This document shows, one piece after another, positions 1-9,957 of a DNA stretch of 64,000 bases. Origin of the DNA: Pseudomonas sp. ZH-FAD (lineage in GTDB: Bacteria; Pseudomonadota; Gammaproteobacteria; Pseudomonadales; Pseudomonadaceae); NCBI RefSeq assembly GCF_002803095.1, contig NZ_PGLR01000030.1, forward strand, positions 1 to 64,000, written 5' to 3'. A model generated the notes under the pieces. It ran no database searches. It worked only from the letters and a program-made list of their open reading frames with translations, and was not told where the DNA came from. Position numbers and translations under genes: made by a program. Position 1 is the first letter of the stretch, and the number at the start of each line of letters is the position of its first letter.

Positions 1-111
1 GGCCGGATGGCCGTGGAATCAGTGGCCGGATGCGCGTGGAATGGGTGGCCGGATCAGCGTGGAATCGGTGGTCAGATGCTCATGGAATGGGTGGCCAGAT
101 GACCGTGGAAT
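1..111. repeat. five 23-bp tandem repeats, IS21-type element end (partial)
   Basis: Five units with an exact 23-bp period start at 1, 24, 47, 70 and 93. Each unit reads approximately GGCCGGAT-NNN-CGTGGAAT-NGGT, and units 4 and 5 are slightly diverged. IS21-family elements carry multiple repeats of about this size at their ends, and I recall this unit next to istA/istB genes in Pseudomonas. No istA or istB is visible, so the element body would lie to the left of the window. The assignment to IS21 is inference from the repeat pattern; the repeat itself is directly seen. Confidence 0.6.
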
Positions 112-388
112 CCGCATCCAAGCCACTCCGAACGCCACCGAGGAACACTTAGCGATCCTGGGAGGTCTGCGTGAAGCCATCGACAACAATGCAGCACGCT
201 TCAAGCTGCTGATCGACCTTCGGGCATCCTTCAAGACCCACCGAGACTGGCAAAGCGAGCAGCAATATCTGATTGAGCGTAATCGATCACCGCTGCTGTC
301 CAAGCTGCTGGCGTCCCTGGAGGCATCTGGGGTTCCTCTTCGGGATGCCCTCAGCGTCCCGGCGCGGTTCGTAATGAACGCCCGATAG
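112..388 (+). pseudogene. 3' fragment of an unknown gene, cut by the repeat block
   Basis: An open frame runs out of the repeat block and ends in TAG at 386-388, encoding about 91 residues of non-repeat protein. The first ATG of the frame (41) lies inside the repeats, so the native start is probably missing. The fragment is helical and charged (a stretch around TEEHLAILGGLREAIDNN, ending in PARFVMNAR). I do not recognise the family. The likely history is an intact mobile-element gene interrupted by the insertion sequence on its left. It could instead be a non-coding frame, since nothing but length and composition supports it. Confidence 0.35.
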
Positions 389-535
389 ACAGAATAGGAA
401 CCTATGACGAAACCATAGATTGCAGCCAGCTACCCACACCCAGATTTACCTTCAGCTCCCACCTGAAGCGACTTTGTAGCTGTCCATCAGCTCCCACCCA
501 AGCCCACCGCTGGGCATCCAATCGAAACCAAGAAA

Positions 536-620
536 CCATAGAGCATCCTTCAGGGTCGGCGTGTCCACGTCTCCTTGTGTCTTGTCGCGCCTACCGTGCG
601 GACTGAAGGATGCTCTATGG
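536..620. promoter_or_regulatory. perfect 18-bp inverted repeat over a start region
   Basis: CCATAGAGCATCCTTCAG at 536-553 is perfectly complementary to 603-620, with a 49-bp spacer. The right arm contains AAGGA (606-610) and an in-frame ATG (617-619) that precedes the next gene. In RNA the hairpin would hide that Shine-Dalgarno sequence and start, leaving the downstream ATG at 638 with its own GGAG exposed. A role as a translational switch, a protein-binding palindrome or a terminal repeat cannot be separated from sequence alone. The rest of 389-637 shows no further gene. Confidence 0.55.
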
Positions 621-637
621 GCAGGAGACAACTACCC

Positions 638-1024
638 ATGAAAATCATCATCACCGCTGTAACTCCCACCAAGGCGACCATCAACGGTCAGCCCATGGCC
701 CGCGAATATGCCGAGGGCATCTTGCTGCCTCTACTGGTAGCCGCTCAGGGCAAAGACCACGCAGGAGTCCTCAAGGTCGCCAAGGCGTTCTCCCTGGCTG
801 GCTTGCCGCTGGATGCCTCCCCGGTCGCGTCCCGTGTTCACAGTGAGCACCTGACCGAACAGGCCCGCCTTGAGGCCCGCCAACGTGCCGAGGCGCAAGC
901 CCACGCTGAGCGCTGCCGAGTGCCCACACCTCAGGAGATTGCCGAGAAGAAAGCCAAGCGTGAGCGCGAGGCCCTGGCAATTCGTGAACACGGCGCCCGC
1001 CTACGTGCCCAGTTGGGCCGCTGA
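638..1024 (+). CDS. unknown small protein of the mobile-element remnant
   Basis: The frame encodes 128 residues from ATG 638, preceded by GGAG at 624-627. An alternative start at ATG 617 adds seven residues and uses AAGGA at 606-610, but that site lies inside a strong inverted repeat. The N-terminal half is globular (KIIITAVTPTKATINGQPM). The C-terminal half, from about residue 70, is a highly charged Ala/Arg/Glu-rich helix ending in REHGARLRAQLGR. There is no signal peptide or membrane segment. It lies 36 bp upstream of the next gene on the same strand, so the two are probably co-transcribed. If the next gene is a capsid protein, a charged helical partner could be a scaffold, but that is speculative. 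I do not recognise the family. Confidence 0.6.
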   Translation: MKIIITAVTPTKATINGQPMAREYAEGILLPLLVAAQGKDHAGVLKVAKAFSLAGLPLDASPVASRVHSEHLTEQARLEARQRAEAQAHAERCRVPTPQEIAEKKAKREREALAIREHGARLRAQLGR

Positions 1025-1060
1025 CAGCATTTCCCACAGAATCCTTAGGAGTTACAGACA

Positions 1061-2077
1061 ATGAAACCGTTTCAATACAAAGCCCCAGACCGCACCTATA
1101 CCCAGTCCGTCGCGTCCCTCGGGCTAACTCAGGTGTCGTTCCATAGCTCAGACATCCGCGCCACTGAGATGGCAGCCACTGACCCTGTGATCTACGCCCA
1201 AGCGCTGCTTGAAGCTGCCGACGATCACCTCAATGGTGGCGAATGGCGTGAGAACATGAACGCCGCGTTTCCTTCGGAAATCCGCCCGTATGGTTCCGTT
1301 CCGACATGCCCTCAGGTCGCCCTGATGGCTGATCGTTCGGTGTCCTTCGATCCCCGCCAGACCTACGATGGTCGCTCAGTGGCCAAGGGTGTCGCCGTGG
1401 CAGGCTCGCTGGTGTCCATGTTGGCACCTGAGGTCGGCGTGCTGGTGTCCGCCCGAGTATCGATCCTTGATCACACAGTCCAATTCGGCTTTACGGAACG
1501 CTCTATGCAGCAGACCGGGGACAAGGCATTGAATGACCTTGAGTTGTCGTTGGCCGGTAAGATCGCCGAGAACCTTGAGGGACAGCCCTCGGTGTCCAAG
1601 GTCTACGCTGGGCAACTCAGCGGCACACCTGCGACTCAGGCCGAGGACATCCTCGACATTATCGCCGTCCACCTGGATACCTTCTGGGGCCGCGATATCT
1701 CCGAGTTTGGTGTTCTGATCCCCGTAAGCCTTCGCCCTGTCCTCAACCGAGCCGCCCAACGTGCGGGCCTTGAAGACATCGATGAGCTGGTGGGCACCCG
1801 CGTGCAGGTCTACAGCGGCACCGACCGGGGCATCTTCCTGGCACCTAAGGCATTCGCCATGCTGTCCTTCCGTGAGAACAAGGACGGTGACGTGTGGCGC
1901 CTTGAGCTGTCCCGCAATAGCTCCATGATGAGCTGGGAGCTGGAAGTAACCGCAGTGGTGGACGTAATGGCCACCGCCATGGTGGAGGTCAAGTTAGGCG
2001 GCTCGGACTGGGAGACGACCTCGGTAGCCCTGCCGATCATCAAGCAAATCGTATTGGCTGACGAGCCGGCGCCCTGA
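1061..2077 (+). CDS. unknown 338-aa protein, possibly a phage capsid-like protein
   Basis: The start ATG 1061 has AGGAG at 1047-1051. The protein has no signal peptide or membrane span. Its C-terminal third (about residues 215-330) reads like the distal part of HK97-fold coat proteins: a hydrophobic strand and helix with VLIPVSLRPVLN, a turn with GTRVQVYSGTDRGIFLAPKA, then alternating strands ending in MVEVKLGG. This is a visual impression of fold order and not a family hit. It follows the 128-aa gene in the same direction and is followed by a terminator about 200 bp downstream. The setting beside insertion-sequence repeats supports a phage or satellite origin. It could be an unrelated mobile-element protein; a structure prediction would settle it. 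Confidence 0.5.
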   Translation: MKPFQYKAPDRTYTQSVASLGLTQVSFHSSDIRATEMAATDPVIYAQALLEAADDHLNGGEWRENMNAAFPSEIRPYGSVPTCPQVALMADRSVSFDPRQTYDGRSVAKGVAVAGSLVSMLAPEVGVLVSARVSILDHTVQFGFTERSMQQTGDKALNDLELSLAGKIAENLEGQPSVSKVYAGQLSGTPATQAEDILDIIAVHLDTFWGRDISEFGVLIPVSLRPVLNRAAQRAGLEDIDELVGTRVQVYSGTDRGIFLAPKAFAMLSFRENKDGDVWRLELSRNSSMMSWELEVTAVVDVMATAMVEVKLGGSDWETTSVALPIIKQIVLADEPAP

Positions 2078-2586
2078 GTCATCTCTGGGCACTACCCGAA
2101 CATTGTTCGATTAGTAGGCGGGTTCGCTGAGTCGCCTAAGCGTGGAGGGAATGGCTGATAACCACCCTCCCACCACAAAGGATTGAGCCCCTGGAAAGCC
2201 TGGGGCCATCCTACCGAGTCTATAGCCGACAACTGGCAGACATTGGTTCTCGTAACCCGAGAAACCTCCTTGATAGCTCCGAGCGCCCTTATGGCCTCGG
2301 GGCTTCTTTTTGCAATACCCGACTAAATTACTTGGTCTCTATTAGGGCGGCCTTAGTGGGGGATTTCCCCACTATGAAGCCCTTGAGAAAATGGGCCAAA
2401 AATTTGAGACCCCATTTAATACATTTCGGGTCGCCCTGCCCCCCTTGCCCCCCGCGACGAGTAACTAAGGGGGGGTCTATCCCGCCGCTGTTACAAAAAC
2501 TGGCACAACCCTGGCACAAATCGAGATTGACAGACGCCCTGAGGCAGCCATTAAGATGGCGCCTCCTGACCTACTTCAGGATTGTT
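2078..2586. other. 509-bp gene-free junction between mobile remnant and tesA
   Basis: This stretch holds a terminator (2275-2311), an 8-bp stem TAGTGGGG/CCCCACTA at 2354-2361 and 2367-2374, homopolymeric C and G runs (about 2435-2480), and a 9-bp direct repeat CTGGCACAA at 2500-2508 and 2511-2519. Parts of it are more AT-rich than the flanking coding DNA. Open frames here (for example 2332-2628 on the plus strand) lack convincing start signals and run into tesA antisense. It is probably the right boundary of the inserted element, since tesA downstream is core genome. The exact junction is not visible. Confidence 0.5.
2275..2311 (+). terminator. Rho-independent terminator after the capsid-like gene
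   Basis: AGCTCCGAG (2275-2283) pairs with CTCGGGGCT (2296-2304) with one G-U pair, the inner GCC/GGC extends the stem, and a T-rich run TTCTTTTT follows (2304-2311). It would end the plus-strand transcript of the two element genes. Confidence 0.7.
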
Positions 2587-3192
2587 TCAGAGCAATGGTT
2601 TGAGTGTCGGCCAGACGTTATCGAGTAGCACTGGCTGAGCTTCAGCGGTCGGATGGATTCCATCAGGCTGCATCATGGAAGGCACGCCGCCTATGCCCTC
2701 CAGCACAAATGGCACCAAGGCAGAGCCGGACTCTTCGGCCACTTTGGAGAACACTTCAGCGAAAGCTGTCGTGTAGCGCGCCCCATAGTTGGGCGGTAAG
2801 CGCATCCCTAAAATGAGCACCTTGGCCCCTGCCTGCTGTGACTTCTCGACCATAGACGCAAGATTCTGTTGCAATTGCGCAGGGGGCTGGCCGCGCAGGC
2901 CATCGTTGCCGCCCAGCTCGATGATGACCAGCTCCGGCTTGTGCTCTGCAAGTAGCGCAGAGAGCCGTGCGGCGCCGCCTGCGCTGGTGTCGCCGCTGAT
3001 CGAAGCATTGACCACCGAGTGCTCGAATCCCTCGTCCTCAAGGCGTTTTTCCAGCAGAGCGACCCATCCCTGGCGGCTATCCAGGCCAAAAGCGGCGCTG
3101 ATACTATCGCCGACCACAAGCAGGGTGCCTGCAACCGCCCCCTGAGCCCAGAACATCAGGGCCAAGGCACCACTCAACCACCATGCACGCAT
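2587..3192 (-). CDS. tesA: periplasmic acyl-CoA thioesterase I / lysophospholipase, GDSL (SGNH) family
   Basis: The 201-residue protein begins with a signal peptide (residues 1-21, cleavage after AVA) and has all four SGNH blocks: GDSISAAFG with nucleophile Ser30, the Gly block in SISGDTSAGG, GGND, and DGIHPT with the Asp/His pair. TesA hydrolyses acyl-CoA and other thioesters and lysophospholipids in the periplasm. The start ATG has GGAG nine bases upstream. It is divergent from the ABC transporter genes that follow, the same arrangement as tesA/ybbA/ybbP in many gammaproteobacteria. Length and motifs are typical, so the identification is firm. Confidence 0.95.
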   Translation of the reverse strand: MRAWWLSGALALMFWAQGAVAGTLLVVGDSISAAFGLDSRQGWVALLEKRLEDEGFEHSVVNASISGDTSAGGAARLSALLAEHKPELVIIELGGNDGLRGQPPAQLQQNLASMVEKSQQAGAKVLILGMRLPPNYGARYTTAFAEVFSKVAEESGSALVPFVLEGIGGVPSMMQPDGIHPTAEAQPVLLDNVWPTLKPLL

Positions 3193-3203
3193 TTGGAATC
3201 TCC

Positions 3204-3887
3204 ATGACTTCGAGCATTCTCGCTGCGCGGAACCTTAGCAAAGTGGTCAGCAGCGCGGAAGGCGAGCTGACCATCCTTCATGATCTCGATCTCGAACTGA
3301 GCAAAGGCGACAGCCTGGCCATCGTCGGGGCCTCAGGCTCTGGCAAATCCACCCTGCTCGGACTGCTCGCTGGCCTGGACCTGCCCAGTGGCGGCGCCGT
3401 GCTGCTGGCCGGCAAGAACCTCGGCGAGCTCGATGAAGACCAGCGTGCGCGCCTGCGCGCCGAGCACGTGGGTTTCGTCTTCCAGTCGTTCCAGTTGCTC
3501 GACAGCCTCAACGCGCTGGAGAACGTGATGCTGCCGCTGGAGCTGGAAGGTCATGCCGATGCCCGCCAGCGTGCCCGGGCGCTGCTCGAGCGCGTCGGCC
3601 TGGGGCAACGCCTGACGCACTACCCTCGGCAACTCTCCGGTGGTGAGCAACAGCGCGTGGCCATCGCCCGCGCCTTCGCCGCCGAGCCGGACGTACTGTT
3701 CGCCGATGAGCCCACCGGCAACCTCGACAGCCACACCGGAGAGCGCATCAGCGACTTGCTCTTTCAGCTCAACCAGGAACGCGGTACCACCCTGGTGCTG
3801 GTCACCCACGACGAGCGTTTGGCGCACCGCTGCCAACGCCTGATCCGCCTGGAAGCCGGACACCTGATCGACCGCGTGGAGCCCTGA
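3204..3887 (+). CDS. ybbA: ABC transporter ATP-binding protein, YbbA/LolD-like
   Basis: The 227-residue ATPase has Walker [10 protein letters not shown] (about 42-50), a Q-loop in FVFQSFQLL, the signature [14 protein letters not shown], Walker [13 protein letters not shown] and the switch His in VTHDE. This is the MacB/LolD subfamily that energises FtsX-type permeases. The start at 3204 gives a standard N-terminus; an upstream in-frame ATG at 3183 would overlap the 5' end of tesA. The stop TGA overlaps the ATG of the permease by one base (TGATG), so the two are translationally coupled. Substrate is unknown; the pairing with tesA suggests an acyl or lipid-related job, but this is inference. 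Confidence 0.9.
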   Translation: MTSSILAARNLSKVVSSAEGELTILHDLDLELSKGDSLAIVGASGSGKSTLLGLLAGLDLPSGGAVLLAGKNLGELDEDQRARLRAEHVGFVFQSFQLLDSLNALENVMLPLELEGHADARQRARALLERVGLGQRLTHYPRQLSGGEQQRVAIARAFAAEPDVLFADEPTGNLDSHTGERISDLLFQLNQERGTTLVLVTHDERLAHRCQRLIRLEAGHLIDRVEP

Positions 3888-6391
3888 TGAAACGCGTGCC
3901 CGTCACTCGCCTGTTTTCGCTCGCTGCCCGCCAACTGCTGCGCGATGCCCGCGCTGGCGAGTTGCGGGTGCTGTTCTTCGCCTTGCTGGTCGCTGTAGCC
4001 GCCAGCAGCGCCATCGGTTATTTCAGCGCGCGCCTGAATGACGCCATGCTGCTGCGTGCCAGCGAGTTTCTCGCCGCCGACCTGCGCCTGAGCGGCAGCG
4101 CACCGGCCAGCCAGGAACAGATAGACGCGGGGCTCAAGCTGGGTCTCGATCACGCACAAGCGGTGGAGTTTTCCAGCGTGGTGGCTGCCCAGGAAGGCAT
4201 TCAGCTGGCCAGCGTCAAGGCAGCCAATAGCCTTTATCCGCTGCGCGGCGAACTGAGGAGCGCAGCCGAACCCTACGCTCCAGAGGAAGCGGGTTCCGGC
4301 CCGCGCCCCGGAGAAGTCTGGGCCGAAGCGCGCCTGATGGTCGCGCTGAATCTGAAGATTGGCGATGAACTGGAAATAGGCGCCAAAACCCTGCGCTTGA
4401 GCCGCGTGCTCACCTATGACCCCGACACTGCTGGCGACTTTTACAGTCTGACGCCGCGCGTGCTGATGCACCTGGACGACCTTGCCGCGACTGAAGTGGT
4501 ACAACCCGGTAGCCGTGTACGCTTTCGTGAACTCTGGCGCGGCGATGCCAATGCCCTGGCGGCCTACCGTCAGGCAGTCGAAGCCGACCTGGAACCCAAC
4601 CAGCGCCTGGACGACGCTCGCGATGGCAATCGCCAGGTCGGCGGTGCCCTCGGCCGCGCCGAACGTTATCTGAACCTGGCCAGCCTGGCAGCCGTGTTGC
4701 TCGCTGGCGTCGCGGTAGCACTCTCGGCCGCTCGCTTCGCTGCGAGGCGCTTCGATGCCAGTGCGCTGCTGCGCTGCCTTGGGCTATCACGGCGTGAAGC
4801 GTTGGCCCTGTTCGGCCTGCAGCTGGCGTTGCTCGGGCTGATCGCCTGCCTGATCGGCGCACTGCTGGGCTGGGCCGGCCAACACGTGCTCTTCTATCTG
4901 CTGCGCGGGCTGATCCCGGATGATCTGCCGCCGGCCGACCTATGGCCCGCATTGGCCGGCATGGCCACCGGCCTGGTGGCGCTGGCCGGTTTCGCCCTGC
5001 CGCCGCTGGCCGCGCTCGGCCGCGTGCCGCCGCTACGCGTCTTGCGCCGCGATATGCTGCCGGTACCGGCCAGCTCCTGGCTGGTCTACGGCGCAGCGCT
5101 GATCGCACTGGGTTTGATCATGTGGCGCCTGAGCCTGGATCTGCGCCTGACGCTGGCACTGCTGGGTGGCGGACTACTCGCCGCATTGCTGCTCGGCGGT
5201 CTGTTGTTGCTCGGTTTGCAGAGCCTGCGCCGCCTGCTGCAGCGCGCCGCCCTGCCCTGGCGCCTGGGCCTGGGCCAGTTGCTGCGCCATCCGCTGGCGG
5301 CAGCCGGACAATCGCTGGCGTTCGGCCTGATCCTGCTGGCCATGGCGCTGATCGCCCTGCTGCGCGGCGAGCTGCTCGATACCTGGCAGGACCAGTTGCC
5401 GGAGGACGCGCCCAATCATTTCGCCCTCAATGTGCTGCCTGCCGAGCGCGATGCGTTCGCCGAACGCCTGGCCGAGCTATCGCCGCATCCAGCCCCGCTA
5501 TATCCCGTGGTGCCGGGCCGTCTGATCATGATCAACGGTGAGCCGGTACGCCAACTGGTAACCAAGGAAAGTCGCGGCGAGCGCGCCATCCAGCGCGACC
5601 TGAGCCTGACCTGGGCCGAGGATCTGCCATCCGACAACCTGATCACCGCTGGCAATTGGTGGGGCGCTGCGCACGCCAGCGAGCTGCCTGGGGTTTCCGT
5701 CGAATCCGAGCTGGCCGAAAGCCTGCAACTGAAGCTCGGCGACCAGTTGCGTTTCAATGTCGGCGGGATCGAACGCGACGCGCAGGTCACCAGCCTGCGC
5801 CAGGTGGATTGGGACAGTTTCCAGCCCAACTTCTACATGATCTTCGAGCCGCAGACCCTGCAGGACCTGCCTGCCACCTACCTGACCAGCTTCTACCTGC
5901 CGCCCGGCCAGGACGCGGAGCTGGTAGCCCTCAGCCGCGCCTTCCCCAGCGTGACGCTGCTGCAGGTCGATGCCCTGCTGGCGCAACTGCGCAGCATCCT
6001 CGCTCAGGTCACCCTGGCCATCGAGTACGTGCTGCTGTTCGTGCTCGCCGCCGGCATCACCGTGCTGCTCGCCGGGCTGCAAGCGACACTGGACGAACGC
6101 ATTCGCCAGGGGGCGCTGCTGCGCGCACTGGGCGCCGAACGCAAGCTGCTGATCAGTGCCCGGCGCGCCGAATTCGGCCTGCTCGGCGCGGCTGCCGGCC
6201 TGCTGGCCGCTTTGGGCTGCGAGCTGGTGAGCTTTCTGCTCTATCGCTACGCATTCGACATGAGCTGGCAACCGCACCCCTGGCTGCTTCTGCTGCCGCT
6301 GATCGGCGCCCTGCTGATCGGTCTGGCCGGCGTGCTCGGCACCCGCCGCGCACTGAATGCCAGCCCGTTGAGCGTGCTACGCGAAGGCTGA
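3887..6391 (+). CDS. ybbP: ABC transporter permease, YbbP-like, two FtsX domains
   Basis: The 834-residue inner-membrane protein has an N-terminal segment (about 20-45), a large periplasmic domain, a first block of membrane helices around 260-490 with very Leu/Ala-rich stretches, a second periplasmic domain (about 500-690), and a final FtsX domain (about 700-834) ending in the usual ASPLSVLREG-like tail. It is the partner of the ATPase directly upstream, with a one-base overlap. The 10-helix FtsX layout and length match the YbbP family, whose transported substrate is not established. The gene ends 54 bp before greB. Confidence 0.9.
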   Translation: MKRVPVTRLFSLAARQLLRDARAGELRVLFFALLVAVAASSAIGYFSARLNDAMLLRASEFLAADLRLSGSAPASQEQIDAGLKLGLDHAQAVEFSSVVAAQEGIQLASVKAANSLYPLRGELRSAAEPYAPEEAGSGPRPGEVWAEARLMVALNLKIGDELEIGAKTLRLSRVLTYDPDTAGDFYSLTPRVLMHLDDLAATEVVQPGSRVRFRELWRGDANALAAYRQAVEADLEPNQRLDDARDGNRQVGGALGRAERYLNLASLAAVLLAGVAVALSAARFAARRFDASALLRCLGLSRREALALFGLQLALLGLIACLIGALLGWAGQHVLFYLLRGLIPDDLPPADLWPALAGMATGLVALAGFALPPLAALGRVPPLRVLRRDMLPVPASSWLVYGAALIALGLIMWRLSLDLRLTLALLGGGLLAALLLGGLLLLGLQSLRRLLQRAALPWRLGLGQLLRHPLAAAGQSLAFGLILLAMALIALLRGELLDTWQDQLPEDAPNHFALNVLPAERDAFAERLAELSPHPAPLYPVVPGRLIMINGEPVRQLVTKESRGERAIQRDLSLTWAEDLPSDNLITAGNWWGAAHASELPGVSVESELAESLQLKLGDQLRFNVGGIERDAQVTSLRQVDWDSFQPNFYMIFEPQTLQDLPATYLTSFYLPPGQDAELVALSRAFPSVTLLQVDALLAQLRSILAQVTLAIEYVLLFVLAAGITVLLAGLQATLDERIRQGALLRALGAERKLLISARRAEFGLLGAAAGLLAALGCELVSFLLYRYAFDMSWQPHPWLLLLPLIGALLIGLAGVLGTRRALNASPLSVLREG

Positions 6392-6445
6392 GAACAGTGA
6401 GAGGGGTTTGCTAAACTTGGCGCCCCTCTTCATACCAAAGACACC

Positions 6446-6943
6446 ATGAGCCGCTATCGCCCCCCTCGCCCTGCCGGTACACCACTGATCACGCCAGAGG
6501 GCGAAGCGCGCCTGCGCGCCGAGCTTCACGAGCTGTGGCATGTGCGCAGGCCACAGGTGACGCAATCGGTCAGCGAAGCGGCGGCCCAGGGCGATCGTTC
6601 GGAGAACGCCGAATACACCTACGGCAAGAAGATGCTGCGCGAGATCGACAGCCGTGTGCGCTTTCTCACCAAGCGCCTGGAGAAGCTCAAGGTCGTCAGC
6701 GACAAGCCGTCCGATCCGAGCAAGGTGTACTTCGGCGCCTGGGTCACCATCGAAGACGAAGACGGCGAACAGTCGCGCTACCGCATCGTCGGCCCCGACG
6801 AGCTGGACCTGAAACAGGGCCTGATCAGTATCGACTCGCCTCTGGCCCGCGCCCTGGTCGGCAAGGAGCTGGACGCCGAAGTGCGGGTGCACAGCCCCAG
6901 TGGTGAGAAGACCTGCTATATCGTCGAGATCGAATATCCCTAG
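6446..6943 (+). CDS. greB: transcription elongation factor GreB
   Basis: The 165-residue protein has the N-terminal coiled coil with the acidic tip region [14 protein letters not shown] (about residues 49-62), which enters the RNA polymerase secondary channel and stimulates cleavage of backtracked RNA. The C-terminal FKBP-like domain includes RYRIVGPDE and [14 protein letters not shown]. The basic N-terminus SRYRPPRP and LxxRL helix favour GreB over GreA. A small hairpin AGAGGGG/CCCCTCT (6400-6406 and 6423-6429) sits in the leader just ahead of the gene. The gene is monocistronic, followed by a REP-like repeat. Confidence 0.93.
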   Translation: MSRYRPPRPAGTPLITPEGEARLRAELHELWHVRRPQVTQSVSEAAAQGDRSENAEYTYGKKMLREIDSRVRFLTKRLEKLKVVSDKPSDPSKVYFGAWVTIEDEDGEQSRYRIVGPDELDLKQGLISIDSPLARALVGKELDAEVRVHSPSGEKTCYIVEIEYP

Positions 6944-6947
6944 GTGC

Positions 6948-7016
6948 TGTAGGAGCTCTGCTCGCGAATACTGGCGCTTAAAAAGCTTCGCGAGCAGACG
7001 GCCGGCCTCCCCACAG
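6948..7016. repeat. REP-like palindrome downstream of greB
   Basis: A perfect 12-bp inverted repeat TCTGCTCGCGAA (6957-6968) and its complement (6987-6998) is flanked by CTGTAGGAG on the left and a roughly complementary CTCCCCACAG on the right. The GTAGGAGC...CGCGA pattern is that of Pseudomonas repetitive extragenic palindromes. It separates the converging greB and the next gene and may also stop or stabilise transcripts. Confidence 0.65.
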
Positions 7017-7021
7017 CCCAA

Positions 7022-7330
7022 CTAGCGCCGGGTGATCAGCCCCTGACGCGCCACCCGCACCAGCTCACCGACGGTTTGTGCCACGTCCTCGGCGCTGGGG
7101 GCCTGGATCACTGCCAGGTCGAAGCTGTCCCGCGCAAAACGACTCAGCGACTCGCCGTTCTGCACGAACTGGATGCGAAAGGCACGCGACCCGGCCCAGC
7201 GCTTGGGCCAGCCTTCGAGATAGCGCAGCAAGGTGGGCTGGTGGCTGCCGCCCAGCAGCACGCGCGGATTGCGCAGCAGCAGGCCCGAGGTGATGGGCGC
7301 CAGACGAATAAGGGGTTGGGGACAGATCAT
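7022..7330 (-). CDS. conserved hypothetical protein (greB-lipA neighbourhood)
   Basis: From ATG 7330, which has GGAGA seven bases upstream, the frame encodes 102 residues; an upstream ATG at 7381 has no such site. The protein begins MICPQPLIRLAPITSG and includes a segment SFDLAVIQAPSAEDVAQTVGELVRVARQGLI that resembles the late strands of a small methyltransferase-like fold, but the rest of such a domain is absent. There is no signal peptide or membrane helix. Its position between greB and the lipase genes matches an uncharacterised gene at the same place in P. aeruginosa (PA2860, from memory). Function is unknown. Confidence 0.7.
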   Translation of the reverse strand: MICPQPLIRLAPITSGLLLRNPRVLLGGSHQPTLLRYLEGWPKRWAGSRAFRIQFVQNGESLSRFARDSFDLAVIQAPSAEDVAQTVGELVRVARQGLITRR

Positions 7331-8795
<1,465 letters not shown>

Positions 8796-8807
8796 ACCGC
8801 TGCGCTT

Positions 8808-8875
8808 CGTAGGGTGCGCCGCGCGCACCGGATGCTGGGAAAGTCGGCATTTCGGTGCGCGCGTCACACCCTGCG
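8808..8875. repeat. GTAGGGTG-bounded imperfect palindrome between lipA and lif
   Basis: The left arm CGTAGGGTGCGCCGCGCGCACC and right arm GGTGCGCGCGTCACACCCTGCG are imperfectly complementary around a short AT-richer centre. It belongs to a set of GTAGGG-bounded repeats also present at 50655-50823 and 52454-52508. Its position inside the lipA-lif unit could attenuate or stabilise the transcript so that less foldase than lipase is made, but this is inference. Confidence 0.55.
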
Positions 8876-8922
8876 AGGTACCAGCGCTGAGCAGTGGTTC
8901 GAACGCCTTACTGGAACCTGCC

Positions 8923-9954
8923 GTGAAGAAAACCTTGTTCGCCCTGCCTTTACTGATCGTTGCCGGCCTGGCATTGATGCTTTACCTGCAACCCGGACAC
9001 CAACCGACCCAACTCACGCCTCCCGCCGCCACTGCCACGCCTACGCAGTCCGGGCCGGCGCCGGCTGCAGAGGCCTTAACACCGCCCAACCAAGATACCC
9101 AGAAGAAGGCCACGACGCTGGCCCTGCCCAGCTCCTTCGTCGGCACCGAAGTCGACGGCAGCTTTCGCGTGGACGCTGCCGGCAATCTGATCATCAGCGA
9201 AGACATCCGCCGAATCTTCGATTACTTCCTCGCCAGCATCGGCGAGGAAAGCCTGGATGCCAGCGTGTCACGCCTGCGCAACTACATCGACAGTCAATTG
9301 CAGGAACCTGCGCGTGCCCACGCGCAGGCACTGCTGGAGCAATACCTGAGCTACAAGCGAGAGCTGGTGCTGCTGGAGCGCGACCTGCCGCAAATGGCCA
9401 GCCTGGATGCCATGCGCCAGCGCGAGACCGCCGTGCAGGCCCTGCGCGCAAGGCTGTTCGACAGCGAAACCCACCAAGCCTTCTTCGCCCGTGAGGAAGG
9501 CTACAACCGCTTCACCCTGGAGCGCCTGGCCATCCAGCACGACAGCACAATGAGCGCAGAGGAAAAAGGTGTTGCCGTCGACCGCCTGCGCGCATCCCTG
9601 CCTGAAGAGCTGCAGGACGCCGTACTGCCGCAACTGCAGCAGGAACTGCGGCAGCACACCGCACGCCTGCAGGCCGAAGGCGCCAGCGCGGCGCAGATCC
9701 GCCAGCTGCGTCAGCAGCTGGTAGGCGCCGAAGCCACCACGCGCCTGGAGGCGCTGGATAGCCAACGACAGAATTGGCAGCGGCGTCTGGATGACTACAT
9801 CACCGCGAAGGGGAAGATTCAGGTCAATGAGGGACTCAGCAGTGGCGACAAGCGCGCGGCGATCGAGGCGCTGGCTGCAGAACGTTTCGATGAGCGTGAA
9901 CGCCTGCGCCTCGACGCCGCCGAGCAATTGGCGGCGGCCAACAAGAAGCAGTAG
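8923..9954 (+). CDS. lif: lipase-specific foldase (lipase chaperone)
   Basis: The 343-residue protein has an N-terminal membrane anchor (about residues 3-21), an Ala/Pro-rich linker to about 70, and a periplasmic helical domain. The family motif RxxFDY(F/C)L...GE is present as [14 protein letters not shown] (near residue 96). Lif folds the class I lipase in the periplasm before type II export. The gene has also been called lipB, lipH or limA. It ends three bases before the convergent repressor gene, with no terminator between them. The long helices with many Gln and Arg residues fit the known extended chaperone arms. Confidence 0.95.
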   Translation: MKKTLFALPLLIVAGLALMLYLQPGHQPTQLTPPAATATPTQSGPAPAAEALTPPNQDTQKKATTLALPSSFVGTEVDGSFRVDAAGNLIISEDIRRIFDYFLASIGEESLDASVSRLRNYIDSQLQEPARAHAQALLEQYLSYKRELVLLERDLPQMASLDAMRQRETAVQALRARLFDSETHQAFFAREEGYNRFTLERLAIQHDSTMSAEEKGVAVDRLRASLPEELQDAVLPQLQQELRQHTARLQAEGASAAQIRQLRQQLVGAEATTRLEALDSQRQNWQRRLDDYITAKGKIQVNEGLSSGDKRAAIEALAAERFDERERLRLDAAEQLAAANKKQ

Positions 9955-9957
9955 GTC

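Noticed and set aside
1-111. Short tandem repeats that could look like a CRISPR array
   Set aside because: The period is a constant 23 bp with no unique spacers, and no cas genes are near.
2530-2580. Inverted repeat AGGC(A)GCCAT/ATGGCGCCT as a tesA terminator
   Set aside because: The stem is bulged and no T-run follows on the minus strand.
2332-2628. 98-codon plus-strand frame in the junction region
   Set aside because: It runs into tesA antisense, contains low-complexity Pro/Cys stretches and has no clear ribosome-binding site.
8814-9494. 226-codon frame overlapping the lif start
   Set aside because: It starts in a palindromic repeat and reads an alternative phase of lif, which has strong family motifs.
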